A model generated the notes under the pieces. The model was not told the origin of the DNA, searched no databases, and saw only the letters and a list, made by a program, of their open reading frames with translations. Of a stretch of 64,000 nucleotides of DNA, positions 16,776 through 25,412 are shown one piece after another. This stretch comes from Prolixibacteraceae bacterium (GTDB lineage: Bacteria > Bacteroidota > Bacteroidia > Bacteroidales > Prolixibacteraceae): assembly GCA_003506435.1 (NCBI GenBank), contig DOAQ01000007.1:62001-126000 (forward strand), read 5' to 3'. Both the position numbers and the translations under genes were made by a program. Every line of letters starts with the position of its first letter. Positions within the stretch are counted from its first letter, which is position 1.

Positions 16776-18209
16776 TCAATATCCCGGATTTTGATCTGTT
16801 GTAGGATCTATTGCCCCATTATAATCGTATTCAATGCTGGGAATAGGCCACAATATGTGAGATTCAGCCACCACTAATCCCCGGTTCTCTAAAACTGCTT
16901 CTTGCAGTTTCCCTGTTCTTTTTAATTCCAGAAACCGTTTGGCTTCATCCATTTGTTCATACAGCCCCTCCTTCAGAACCAGGTTAATAAATGATTCTTT
17001 ATTATAATCACTTACTTTGAAATCAACAGGGGAGGCAACATTAGTCTCATAACCATAAGCCCGACGGTGTATCATATTCAATTTTTCCATACCGTCAGAT
17101 GTTGGCCCGTTGTTAACCCTGCAATCTGCTTCGGCATAGAACAATAAAATATCAGCAAATCGATAAGCTGGATAATCATTAGTTGCATAATCACTTATTG
17201 CATCGGGGTCAATAAATTTTTTAAACAACACTGTTGTTTTGCCATAGCCAATATTACAGTTGTATAAATTGAATTTTTTTCTCAAATCTTTATAATCCCA
17301 TTCCCTTATGACTTTCGTTTTAATAGTGTCAGCATATTTTGCATGTACTCCGTGATAATTTAAATACGGTGAACTGACGTGGTGTCTGAAACGACAATGT
17401 TGTTGAGTGTATTCATTATTATATTTAATGTAAAATATTTCTTCTGACGAACCATTTATGTCCGGTCCAAAAATATTGTAATAATCATCTCGGGTACCCA
17501 CCTGAACAAGTGAATACCTGCCTGAATTGATGACCTCAAGCGCTTTACCCCGGGCATCTGCCCAACGTTCCAGTTGAAGGAAAACATGGGAGAGAACAGC
17601 TTTGACAGCATATTTATCAGCCCTTCCTTTCTCTTCCTGGCTTTCCGGCAAATTAGTCTCAGCGTATTCTAAATCATCGATAATTAATTTATAAATGTCA
17701 ACTAAGGAGCTTCTATGCACATCAAAATCAATCATATTTCCTTCTGTTCGTAAAGGAATTCCTCCCCAATTTCTCACCATATAATAATAAGCAAAAGCTC
17801 TCAGAAATTTGGCTTCAGCCACGTATCTTGTAATTTCCTCCTGAGTTGCTTCAGATGAATTTGGCGCATTCAGGATAACCAAATTAGCATTTCGAATCGT
17901 TTGATAAAAAGAACCCCAAGCTCCACTAATCCTACCAATATTTGTAGTACTAAACGGTTGGTCAAAGTCACTTAAATTAGTTAACGAACTCCTGCCAACT
18001 GCATAGTCAACTTCTACATCATTAATAAACCAAATACCGTCATCAAATGCATCCCTCATTGGTCCATATATTGCAAAAACACTTGCTTCAATTTCATCTG
18101 CGGTATTATAAAAAGTTTCTGTAGCGATTGCCTTAGGCTTTTCTTCCAGTATATCGCTGCAAGCTACTGCCAGAAACAAAACAATTCCCAATAATAATAT
18201 ATTTTTCAT
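16776..18209 (-). CDS. SusD/RagB outer-membrane glycan-binding lipoprotein
   Basis: A 477-residue SusD-family protein. The lipoprotein signal ends at LAVAC (Cys17). TPR-like helices follow, with typical GAWGSFYQTIRNANLVI, AEAKFLRAFAYYYMVRNWGGIPL and a C-terminal YPAYRFADILLFYAEA. It sits on the outer membrane as the lid of the SusC channel and binds oligosaccharide. It starts 18 bases after the susC stop. The ligand is not predictable. The hydrolases downstream suggest a hemicellulose-type glycan. Confidence 0.94.
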   Translation of the reverse strand: MKNILLLGIVLFLAVACSDILEEKPKAIATETFYNTADEIEASVFAIYGPMRDAFDDGIWFINDVEVDYAVGRSSLTNLSDFDQPFSTTNIGRISGAWGSFYQTIRNANLVILNAPNSSEATQEEITRYVAEAKFLRAFAYYYMVRNWGGIPLRTEGNMIDFDVHRSSLVDIYKLIIDDLEYAETNLPESQEEKGRADKYAVKAVLSHVFLQLERWADARGKALEVINSGRYSLVQVGTRDDYYNIFGPDINGSSEEIFYIKYNNEYTQQHCRFRHHVSSPYLNYHGVHAKYADTIKTKVIREWDYKDLRKKFNLYNCNIGYGKTTVLFKKFIDPDAISDYATNDYPAYRFADILLFYAEADCRVNNGPTSDGMEKLNMIHRRAYGYETNVASPVDFKVSDYNKESFINLVLKEGLYEQMDEAKRFLELKRTGKLQEAVLENRGLVVAESHILWPIPSIEYDYNGAIDPTTDQNPGY

Positions 18210-18227
18210 AGTAGTGTTTTTAATTTA

Positions 18228-21200
18228 TTAAAACTCTAATTTGATACCAAATGTCACTCCTTTCAAGGTAGGATACGTAAAATAATCGATACCCTGGTTT
18301 AAAGATGTGTCACCTCCATTCGAATTGACCTCGGGATCCCACCACTTATAATTTGTAATAGTTATTAAATTTTGCCCGCTAACATAAACTTTTCCACTTT
18401 TAAAAGCCCGAATTCCTAATTTCTTGGCCGGAATATTATATGCGAGTTGAACATCTTTTAATCGTATGTACGAACCGTCGTAAACAAACCTGTTCGATGA
18501 TTTAAGGGATGCCGATTCATCGCTTATTTTTGGATATTTGGCATTAGGTGTATCTGCGGTCCAATGATCATACAAAACATCTCTTGTCATGTTGAGTCCC
18601 AAATAATGCACATAATTCTGAGATGCAATACTTAAACTGTATATATCATTTCCCTGTACCCCTTGTATGAACCAGTTTAATTCGAAATTTTTATATGACA
18701 TGCCTGAATTTAAACTATAAATGAAGTTAGGGTTTGGGTCCCCAATAATTGTTTTATCAGCGGACGTTATCCCTTCAACTCCATCCAAATCCAGATAAAC
18801 AGGATGGCCATTTTCATCATAACCATCTTCCTTATATCCATAGAATACTCCTAATGGCTCTCCCTCCCTGACAAGATTTATGTAGTCACTTAGAACATTA
18901 ATGTCAAAATTACTTCCTGTAACATCCTGTCCCTCGTGAAGTTTAATTACTTTATTTCGGTTAAATGAAAGATTTGCAGAAAGATTCCATTTAAAGATTC
19001 CTTCTAATATGCTGGCATCTAATTGTAGATCAAGTCCTTTATTTTGAATTTTTCCAATATTTTTTATAGTACTATTATAACCAGTTGACCTTGGCATTTG
19101 GACTGAATTCAATAGGTCTCGTGTATTTTTGATGTAGTAATCAGCAGTCAGATTAAGCCTATTCTCAAATAAACCAATATCCAGGCCTATATCAGTTTGT
19201 GCTGTAGTCTCCCATTTTAAATCTCCTGGATATGTTGACGACGGGGCAAAATATGTATAAAGGTCTTTGTCAAAAACTGTTTTTTCCGTAGATAGCATGC
19301 TTAAGGTTGAGTATGGATTAATCGCAGTACTCCCTGTTTCGCCATAACCGACCCGTAATTTTAAATTTGAAACATAAGCAATATTGTCCATAAAACTTTC
19401 GTCAGAAATACGCCAGGCTAAAGCTCCTGAAGGGAAAAAGCCCCATTTATTGCCTTCACTATACCGGGAAGAACCATCAGCACGAAAGCTCACTGTTGCA
19501 AGATATTTACTTTTAAAGGAGTAGTTTATCCTTCCAAGATAGGACAATAATGACCATTTTGAATAGGAAGAAGATGGTATATCAATAATTGAAGCTGCTG
19601 CAATATTATAAGTTTCATAGATATTACTCAAAAAGCCGGAACCTGATGCACCCAGAGCTTTTGAAACTGCTTGTTCATAAGTCAATACACCAGTAAAAGT
19701 TAAATCATGTTTTTCGTTGAACTTCTTCTGGTAAGTGACAATACCTTCAGTATTCAAATCTAAATCTTTTCCGGTACTAATACTAGCAACACCCGCAGAA
19801 CCAATATATTTTGTTGATTGGTAATTATCCGTGCGATAATTGCTGTTTTGAGCATTCCCTGAAATTTTTATTGCCAGGTCATCGATCGGTTTATACGTAA
19901 ATGACAAAGTGGCAATAACTTTATCCGAAGTAATATTTCTTGTTGTTTCATTTACATACATCACAGGATTCCATAATCCTGAAGAAATGAAGGGATATGC
20001 AGTTCTAAAATCTCTGTATGAACCATCATCCAGATAAGGTGTAAGTGTAGGTGGTGTAGAAATGATACTTGTGAATAATCCGTCACCTTTCATACCCCCG
20101 CTTCCGTTTATCACACTGTTATCTAGTTGGCTCAGTATTGCATTGTATGCGATACTAAATTTCTTACTAATATCATGATTCACATTAGCCCTGAGAGAAA
20201 TCCGCTGGTAGCTGCCGCTTTTCAGCATAATGCCCTCCTGATCAAAATAGCCTGTTCCAACTGAAAATTGTGTTTTTTCATTTCCTCCACTTACAGTTAA
20301 TGAATGGTCATGTACAGGCGCTGTTCGAAACATTAAATCCTGCCAGTCGGTACCTTTCCCTGTATTATTAATTTCAGACTCACTAAAATATATTTTCCCT
20401 TCATCGTTTAATTGCTGGATGTTGACGAATGTCATATACTCTTTTGAATCCATGAGATCCAATTTTTTTCTGAGAGTCTGCATGCTATATGTTCCGCTGT
20501 AATCAACTTTAGTAATCCCTGCTTTCCCTCGTTTGGTTGTCACGATAATTACCCCGTTCGCCCCCCTTGAGCCGTAAATAGCTGTTGCTGAGGCATCTTT
20601 AAGTACTTCTATACTTTCTATATCATTAACATTTATAATATTTTGATCTCCCGGAAAGCCATCAATAATCCAAATAGGGCCATTACTTCCTTTGATAGAA
20701 TTAGTCCCTCTAATTCGTATTTGCGGAGCTGCGCCGGGTTGTCCGGTATTTTGTATCACTTGTACACCAGATGCGCGCCCTTGTAATGCCTGGGAGACGG
20801 TTGGCGTTGGGAATGCACTGATTGCATCACTTTTTACAGAACTAACAGATCCGGTTAAATCACTTTTTTTCATAGTCCCATATCCAATAGCCACCACTTC
20901 ATCCAATCCAATTGTTTCCTCAGCCATAGTGATATTAATATTATTTTTACCAGCAACAGGCATCTCTTGACTTTTCATCCCCACAAACGAGAATACCAGC
21001 GTTGCGTCTATTGGAACATTTGCCAAAGAATAGTTTCCGTTTGTATCAGTGATCATTCCCTGGGTTGTTCCTTTAACAATTACTGTAACCCCGGGTAAAG
21101 GAGCACCGGAAGAATCGGTGACTTTTCCTTTCACCGTCAACGACTGCTGCGAAACAAGCGGATTTGCAGCATCTTCGGGATAAAGGACAATCCGGCGGTC

Positions 21201-21533
21201 AGTCACTTTATAAGAAATTGCTTTATCCTTCAACAGATCGGTCAGAATTTCGTCAATGCTTTTGTTTTCGGCATTCAGGCTTACCCTCTGGTCAAGCTGA
21301 ACTTGATCGGCATTGTAAAAGAATACGAAGTTCGAGCTGTCTTCGATTTTCCGGAAAGCATCTTCCAGGGTCACATTGTTCAGGCTCATGCTCAGTTTGG
21401 TTTGCTGAGAATAAACGCTGGCGGAAACTTCCAGTAAACCGGATACGATGAGTAAAAATGTTAAACGCATAATTCGTAATAGTTTAACTATGCCCCCATT
21501 CGGGAAGGCATACGATTTCACCTTTTTTTTCAT
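18228..21533 (-). CDS. SusC/RagA TonB-dependent transporter with signalling domain
   Basis: 1101 residues. In order: signal peptide (about 20-42), secretin/TonB short N-terminal (STN) domain (about 50-115, LSMSLNNVTLEDAFRKI onward), carboxypeptidase-regulatory-like domain (about 132-205, GKVTDSSGAPLPGV), TonB-box and plug (VVAIGYGTMKKSDLTGSV, then TSAIYGSRGANGVIIV-like), and a long beta-barrel that ends in an aromatic strand (VTFGIKLEF). The STN domain is the part that talks to a FecR anti-sigma factor, and one is encoded just upstream with an ECF sigma factor. The protein imports oligosaccharides and probably signals their presence. Confidence 0.95.
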   Translation of the reverse strand: MKKKVKSYAFPNGGIVKLLRIMRLTFLLIVSGLLEVSASVYSQQTKLSMSLNNVTLEDAFRKIEDSSNFVFFYNADQVQLDQRVSLNAENKSIDEILTDLLKDKAISYKVTDRRIVLYPEDAANPLVSQQSLTVKGKVTDSSGAPLPGVTVIVKGTTQGMITDTNGNYSLANVPIDATLVFSFVGMKSQEMPVAGKNNINITMAEETIGLDEVVAIGYGTMKKSDLTGSVSSVKSDAISAFPTPTVSQALQGRASGVQVIQNTGQPGAAPQIRIRGTNSIKGSNGPIWIIDGFPGDQNIINVNDIESIEVLKDASATAIYGSRGANGVIIVTTKRGKAGITKVDYSGTYSMQTLRKKLDLMDSKEYMTFVNIQQLNDEGKIYFSESEINNTGKGTDWQDLMFRTAPVHDHSLTVSGGNEKTQFSVGTGYFDQEGIMLKSGSYQRISLRANVNHDISKKFSIAYNAILSQLDNSVINGSGGMKGDGLFTSIISTPPTLTPYLDDGSYRDFRTAYPFISSGLWNPVMYVNETTRNITSDKVIATLSFTYKPIDDLAIKISGNAQNSNYRTDNYQSTKYIGSAGVASISTGKDLDLNTEGIVTYQKKFNEKHDLTFTGVLTYEQAVSKALGASGSGFLSNIYETYNIAAASIIDIPSSSYSKWSLLSYLGRINYSFKSKYLATVSFRADGSSRYSEGNKWGFFPSGALAWRISDESFMDNIAYVSNLKLRVGYGETGSTAINPYSTLSMLSTEKTVFDKDLYTYFAPSSTYPGDLKWETTAQTDIGLDIGLFENRLNLTADYYIKNTRDLLNSVQMPRSTGYNSTIKNIGKIQNKGLDLQLDASILEGIFKWNLSANLSFNRNKVIKLHEGQDVTGSNFDINVLSDYINLVREGEPLGVFYGYKEDGYDENGHPVYLDLDGVEGITSADKTIIGDPNPNFIYSLNSGMSYKNFELNWFIQGVQGNDIYSLSIASQNYVHYLGLNMTRDVLYDHWTADTPNAKYPKISDESASLKSSNRFVYDGSYIRLKDVQLAYNIPAKKLGIRAFKSGKVYVSGQNLITITNYKWWDPEVNSNGGDTSLNQGIDYFTYPTLKGVTFGIKLEF

Positions 21534-21631
21534 ACATTTGTTTTAGCTTAATTAATAAATTGAATAGCGCAAACTATTCGTTAATTGATTACCAACCCGG
21601 GCGATGCTGGAACATTTCCCGGGTTTTATTT

Positions 21632-22645
21632 TTATTTCTTATCTATCCATATCTCATTTTTCTCTTTTTTAACAGTGATTGGCACGGTTAGATTGATGAT
21701 CCCGAACAGTTCATCAATTTCGTCATCCTGATAGATGCTTCCCGAATAAACTTCGTTTTCAAGACTGGAATCCTGAAAATAAATGTTCACCTTGTACATC
21801 CGCTCCAGGGTTTTTGCAAGCTCTCCGAATGAAACTTTTTCAAAATAATACTCGCCGTTTCGCCAAAGGGTTGAGAGACGGGAATCGACCCCGGCAATGG
21901 TTTGAAGTTTTTCTGTTTTATTGAAACTCCACTTTTCCCCCGGTTTCAGCAATACGGAATTTTCCTGGTTGGGAATGCCATTAATTTCGATACTTCCTTC
22001 CAGCAAAGTCGTTTCTGTTTTCTGATCGCTTTTGTAGGCTTTTACATTAAACTCAGTACCCAGCACGTTCACATTCATATTATCGGTAATCACCCTAAAG
22101 GTCCTCGACCGGTTTTTGGTAACCTTGAAAAATGCTTCGCCGTCGAGTTCCACTTCCTGCAATTTTTTATTCCGGGAGATGTGATATTTCAGCTTCGAGT
22201 CGTAGTTCAGTGCGACAAATGTACCGTCGGGCAGGGTCAGTTCCGACTGCTGACCCTTGGGCGTATTAAACTCGATGACATCGGTATGGGAACCGGATTC
22301 TGACATGATTTGATTCTGTCCGAACCAGTATCCTCCACTAATTGCAAACAGGATCAGAATTGCAGCAGCGGCGGCAAAGCGGAAATAACGAACGATTGAA
22401 TGCTTTTCAAAGGTATGCCGACGAAACAAATCCAGCGACTTTATTCTCATTTCTGAAAAATCAGGTATGTCAGACTCCGGATCAGTAAAATCTTTTCGTT
22501 TGAATTTCAAAATGTATGCGATCAATGTTGCCAATGCCGATTCCGGGTCACGCTTTTTTATTTCCCTGTAATTTTCAATGGATTGACGGTTGATTCCATC
22601 TTTGAACCCTTTATCAAATAATTGATTATCTATTGTCTTTTTCAT
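21632..22645 (-). CDS. FecR-family anti-sigma regulator
   Basis: 337 residues. The cytoplasmic part (about 1-84) should bind the sigma factor. One membrane helix follows (about 86-105, FRFAAAAAILILFAISGGYW), then a periplasmic FecR domain (TPKGQQSELTLPDGTFVALNYDSKLKY) and a DUF4974-type C-terminus. It transmits the state of the SusC STN domain to the ECF sigma factor. It lies 98 bases before susC but is separated from the sigma gene by a 395-base repeat-bearing gap, which is unusual for this pair. Confidence 0.93.
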   Translation of the reverse strand: MKKTIDNQLFDKGFKDGINRQSIENYREIKKRDPESALATLIAYILKFKRKDFTDPESDIPDFSEMRIKSLDLFRRHTFEKHSIVRYFRFAAAAAILILFAISGGYWFGQNQIMSESGSHTDVIEFNTPKGQQSELTLPDGTFVALNYDSKLKYHISRNKKLQEVELDGEAFFKVTKNRSRTFRVITDNMNVNVLGTEFNVKAYKSDQKTETTLLEGSIEINGIPNQENSVLLKPGEKWSFNKTEKLQTIAGVDSRLSTLWRNGEYYFEKVSFGELAKTLERMYKVNIYFQDSSLENEVYSGSIYQDDEIDELFGIINLTVPITVKKEKNEIWIDKK

Positions 22646-22732
22646 TTCTCTGTTGTCTTCTTTACCCTAAAAAGCGGATGACAGAAAAATATACCCCTAT
22701 GGAAATCGTGTTTTATAACATGCCTAGTGCGG

Positions 22733-23004
22733 AGACTGTCCAAAAAATGAAAAATTTAAACACGAAGGCACAAAGTCACGAAGAAAATTATTTAAATATT
22801 ATTACATGAGTCCACTTCCGAAAAGTCTAAAACCCCTAAATCCCCTGAAAGGGACTTTGAAAAGTTCATTTATTTTCAACGAGTTACCCTTCAGGGGTCA
22901 GGGGTGACGAAGTTAAAAATCAATGAACTTAGACTTTTCGGAAGTGGACTCAATACATTGTATCTTCGTGTTTGATTTATATTCCATGACTTTTTGGGCA
23001 GCCT
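22733..23004. repeat. Nested inverted-repeat element (about 270 bp)
   Basis: Three levels of inverted repeats share one centre. The outer ends, AGACTGTCCAAAAAATGA and TGACTTTTTGGGCAGCCT, are imperfect. Next comes AAACACGAAG (22758-22767) with CTTCGTGTTT (22964-22973). The inner arms are 24 bp and perfect (22807-22830 with 22929-22952, key core ACTTCCGAAAAGTCT). Inside again, AAGTTCATT (22862-22870) pairs with AATGAACTT (22922-22930). No gene is encoded. It looks like a small non-autonomous mobile element, or several nested ones. Confidence 0.75.
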
Positions 23005-23020
23005 ATAGCCACTCTAAAAC

Positions 23021-23036
23021 ATGCGATTGATCGCAT
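23021..23036 (-). terminator. Hairpin after the sigma factor gene
   Basis: ATGCGAT-TG-ATCGCAT is a perfect 7-bp inverted repeat 4 bases beyond the sigma-factor stop. On the minus strand GTTTTAG follows. It may stop transcription before fecR. Confidence 0.5.
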
Positions 23037-23040
23037 CACC

Positions 23041-23619
23041 CTACCGGATGCGGGTTTGAAAGAACAGAATAATAGAATCGGAATCAAGTATGGCTTTCAA
23101 TTTTTGAATGGCTTTTTGTATGCTGTTGCCCACCGACTGGTAATTTACCTGCATCACCTCGGCAACTTCGGCATTCGAGAGGTTTTTGTAAAATTTCAGG
23201 TAAATGGTTTCTTTCTGGCGGGGAGGGAGTTGGTTAATTGCTTCGGCCAGACGATCAAGTTTCAATTCTTTTTCTTCGGAATCAACTTCTGTTGAATAGT
23301 CTAATCGAAACTCATCCACCTGATCGGCTTGAATATCCGAATCAATATTTCTGACCTTCCGAAGGTTATTGAAAATTTTTAATCGCAACGACTTTAACAG
23401 GTAAAACAAAATATTATCGGTAGGTGAAAGTTTTTCTCTTTTCCTTGCCAGTTCAAAAAACAGATCCTGAATGCTATCCAGAACCAGGTTTTCATCCGAA
23501 GTAAACCGTTGTCCGTATTCGAACAACTGGAGATGGCAGGTGTCGAAAATATAGGAAAAAGCCTTTTCATCGCCATTTATAAAGCGCTGCCATATTTCCG
23601 AATCGAGGTTTTTTTCCAT
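23041..23619 (-). CDS. ECF-type RNA polymerase sigma factor
   Basis: 192 residues from ATG 23619. Region 2 is at about 12-80 (FINGDEKAFSYIF, SIQDLFFELARKRE). Region 4 is at about 125-180 (LPPRQKETIYLKFYKNLSNAEVAEVM, QSVGNSIQKAIQKLK). It pairs with the FecR/SusC system and should drive the carbohydrate locus when the glycan is sensed. The frame is open 26 codons further upstream, but a strong TAGCTTTG -7 box lies in that part, so the shorter start is right. It follows the class IV aminotransferase-like gene on the same strand. Confidence 0.93.
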   Translation of the reverse strand: MEKNLDSEIWQRFINGDEKAFSYIFDTCHLQLFEYGQRFTSDENLVLDSIQDLFFELARKREKLSPTDNILFYLLKSLRLKIFNNLRKVRNIDSDIQADQVDEFRLDYSTEVDSEEKELKLDRLAEAINQLPPRQKETIYLKFYKNLSNAEVAEVMQVNYQSVGNSIQKAIQKLKAILDSDSIILFFQTRIR

Positions 23620-23654
23620 GTTTTTTACAGAAGGGAATGTCCTTTCACCGATTA

Positions 23655-23662
23655 CAAAGCTA
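23655..23662 (-). promoter_or_regulatory. -7 element for the sigma factor gene
   Basis: On the minus strand the sequence reads TAGCTTTG, a full match to TAnnTTTG, 35 bases before ATG 23619. The -33 position is A-rich and weak. It looks like a housekeeping-sigma promoter, so the regulator is made before induction. Confidence 0.6.
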
Positions 23663-23715
23663 GAAGATTTTTTGGGTAGTAAAAATGATCTTCGCATGTC
23701 GATCAGTATGAATCA

Positions 23716-24543
23716 TTAAAATCGCTTCGCTGCGAAGGTATTTAACTCTTCATTTATCTGCCTGGTTTTCATACTGTAATATCGTTTTTCACGAAAGCCC
23801 ATAATCCAGTGGACACCATGAACCGCATCCAGTAAGAACAGTTCATCAGCATGATGCAGTTGATCGGCTGTAAACCCGTCGGTTTCTGAATACACAAGCC
23901 CGATTTTTTTAGCTATCGCAGGAATAACCAGTCCGACAACATCCATATACGCCCCGGCAGACGCTGAAACACCGGTAATATTGCCGTCTTTTATCAGAAA
24001 AAGCTTTTTGCCAATACCCTCAATAATTTTTTCTTCGGAATTGATGATCAAAAAATCGTCGGAGCCGGAACCGGACAAATATGATACAGCAATTTTCCAG
24101 ATCGTTTCGGAGCCAAATGACAAATTTGACAAGCCGGAAACAACTTTTGGCATTTTATCAAAAATATCGACCAGCAGGCCTTTGTGATTTATTTCAAATT
24201 CAAAGGTTTCGAGTGGGTCAGCAGAAAGAATATAGTCAAAGCCTTGTTTGTTCCTGAAAAAGTGAATCGAAATGATGGCGCTTTTGTACATCTTGTTTTT
24301 TACCAGCAGCCGCTCCAGTTGCCGTTTCAAATCCCGTCCATTGTATGCCAGAAGTTCGGGAACAGGCTCGTTAAATATTCTGAATTTCAGCAAAAGCAAT
24401 TCAACTGTTTCCAAAAAAAAAGGGAAGGTATTTCGTATCGCCCTGATCTTCTCCGAAAAAAGCAAGGTTTCGGCATCACCAATCGAAAAGAGTTTTTCAT
24501 CAGCAGCAACAAAACTTCCGTTTTTCAGGATAAATGAGTTCAT
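23716..24543 (-). CDS. Divergent class IV aminotransferase-like protein
   Basis: 275 residues that fit the fold of branched-chain aminotransferase/4-amino-4-deoxychorismate lyase. A candidate PLP lysine is Lys150 (SETIWKIAVSY), a conserved-type Glu175 is in IIEG, and a C-terminal HADELFLLDAVHGVHWIMG matches the family ending. Other motifs are eroded. The usual SN before the F of LFLIKDG is replaced by GKK, and the GITR loop reads AYMDVV. The enzyme may have unusual chemistry or may be inactive. Some Bacteroidetes have such a protein as the pabC role, but I cannot claim this here. The start is ATG 24543, beside repeat sequence. Confidence 0.68.
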   Translation of the reverse strand: MNSFILKNGSFVAADEKLFSIGDAETLLFSEKIRAIRNTFPFFLETVELLLLKFRIFNEPVPELLAYNGRDLKRQLERLLVKNKMYKSAIISIHFFRNKQGFDYILSADPLETFEFEINHKGLLVDIFDKMPKVVSGLSNLSFGSETIWKIAVSYLSGSGSDDFLIINSEEKIIEGIGKKLFLIKDGNITGVSASAGAYMDVVGLVIPAIAKKIGLVYSETDGFTADQLHHADELFLLDAVHGVHWIMGFREKRYYSMKTRQINEELNTFAAKRF

Positions 24544-24552
24544 TGGAAAGCC

Positions 24553-24583
24553 CCCTCTAACTCCCCCGAAATGGGGGAGAATT
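24553..24583. repeat. C/G-rich repeat, left flank of the insertion
   Basis: CCCCTCTAACTCCCCC-GAAA-TGGGGGAGAA contains a CTCCCCC/GGGGGAG hairpin. A related copy lies in opposite orientation at 25370-25402 on the other side of the 187-residue gene. Confidence 0.6.
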
Positions 24584-24759
24584 TTGGTTCGTAGAAAAAA
24601 AGACTGTTCAAGAAACTGGAACAGCCACTTGTAAGTTGTCGTTGCGGATTTCGAAAAGCGTCAGCGTCCGCAGGACGAAGACGGTCAAGAAAGGAGCAGA
24701 GACAACGCACCGCACGACCCCCGCAATGCAATTTACAATTTATTGGCAACAGTTTTTTA
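24584..24759. other. Structured GC-rich non-coding segment
   Basis: On the minus strand this follows the 187-residue gene. It includes a CTGTTC/GAACAG hairpin (24604-24625 area) and a GTCCGCAGGAC stem-loop. A TTGTAAGTTGTCGTTGCGG segment is loosely complementary to CCGCAATGCAATTTACAA. The composition differs sharply from the AT-rich gene beside it. No coding signal was seen. It could be a recombination-site-like or RNA structure, but I recognise no known family. Confidence 0.5.
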
Positions 24760-25323
24760 TTAATTCTGTATTGGTATGTTTGGAAATTCGTCATGTATGA
24801 AACGACTAAGTTCTTTATAAAGATTATTACAATATTCAACTGAATCAATTCCGCCATAAAACCATGTGTGTTTGAAATATATTTTTGTTATTCGTTTGGT
24901 TCCGTCTTTGGTTTCCTCTTTACCTACCTCTCCAAAACCATATTTTATATCGTTTTGTGGGTTATGTTTGAGGTCATTACTAATATCTTTTCTCGCTTTA
25001 TTTCCTAATCCAATATTAGAAAAGAAGTCTTCAACTTTTTGTCTTTTCTCTGGGTAACCTTTCTTTAAATACTCTTTGACAGAATAAAATACCTGTGTAA
25101 AGTTGAGAATCGTAAAATGTAATCTTTCTTCTCTCTCCTTTTTTAGTTTATCTTGTTTTCGAATGATGGATAAAGTTTCCTCATTATAAAGATATTGTTT
25201 CCCATATTCCATTCCTGTCTCAGTAACCACATCTCTGGTTGTCAGATTGTAGGCTTCATTTAATTCGTCAAGGTTAAACTTGAGTGCCTTAATTCGAATA
25301 TTTATTTTTTCATCTATCGACAT
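24760..25323 (-). CDS. Hypothetical helical protein in a cassette-like insertion
   Basis: 187 residues, Lys/Glu/Asn-rich and largely helical (KLKKEREERLHFTILNFTQ, VKEYLKKGYPEKRQKVEDFF). NDLKHNP is a short feature seen in some mobile-gene proteins. It shows no signal peptide, membrane helix or catalytic motif that I can name. The gene is more AT-rich than its neighbours and is bracketed by inverted C/G-rich repeats and by similar GTTGscAAyAAwTTG sequences (upstream near 25340, downstream near 24735). That suggests recent acquisition. Function unknown. A defence or toxin role is only a guess from setting. Confidence 0.65.
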   Translation of the reverse strand: MSIDEKINIRIKALKFNLDELNEAYNLTTRDVVTETGMEYGKQYLYNEETLSIIRKQDKLKKEREERLHFTILNFTQVFYSVKEYLKKGYPEKRQKVEDFFSNIGLGNKARKDISNDLKHNPQNDIKYGFGEVGKEETKDGTKRITKIYFKHTWFYGGIDSVEYCNNLYKELSRFIHDEFPNIPIQN

Positions 25324-25369
25324 CGTTTTTCAGTAAGCGTTCAAATTGTTGCCAACTTTCGCATCCATA

Positions 25370-25402
25370 TCTTTCCCCCTTTGGGGGAATAAGAAGGGGG
25401 CC
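25370..25402. repeat. C/G-rich repeat, right flank of the insertion
   Basis: TTCCCCCTTTGGGGGAA forms a CCCCC/GGGGG hairpin followed by AAGGGGGCC. It is the inverted counterpart of 24553-24583 and lies directly after the gmhB stop. Confidence 0.6.
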
Positions 25403-25412
25403 TTTTTGTAAT

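Larger units (their letters stand above)
22646..23040. other. Repeat-filled gap between sigma factor and FecR
   Basis: 395 bases with no credible gene. Most of it (22733-23004) is a nested inverted-repeat element, described separately. A 7-bp palindromic hairpin at 23021-23036 follows the sigma gene. Confidence 0.7.

Noticed and set aside
23620..23697. Upstream extension of the sigma factor
   Set aside because: A full TAnnTTTG promoter element lies within it, and sigma region 2 begins only after 23619.
24584..24759. Integron attC site
   Set aside because: Inverted structure and GC-rich composition are suggestive, but clear RYYYAAC/GTTRRRY core boxes in the right places were not found.
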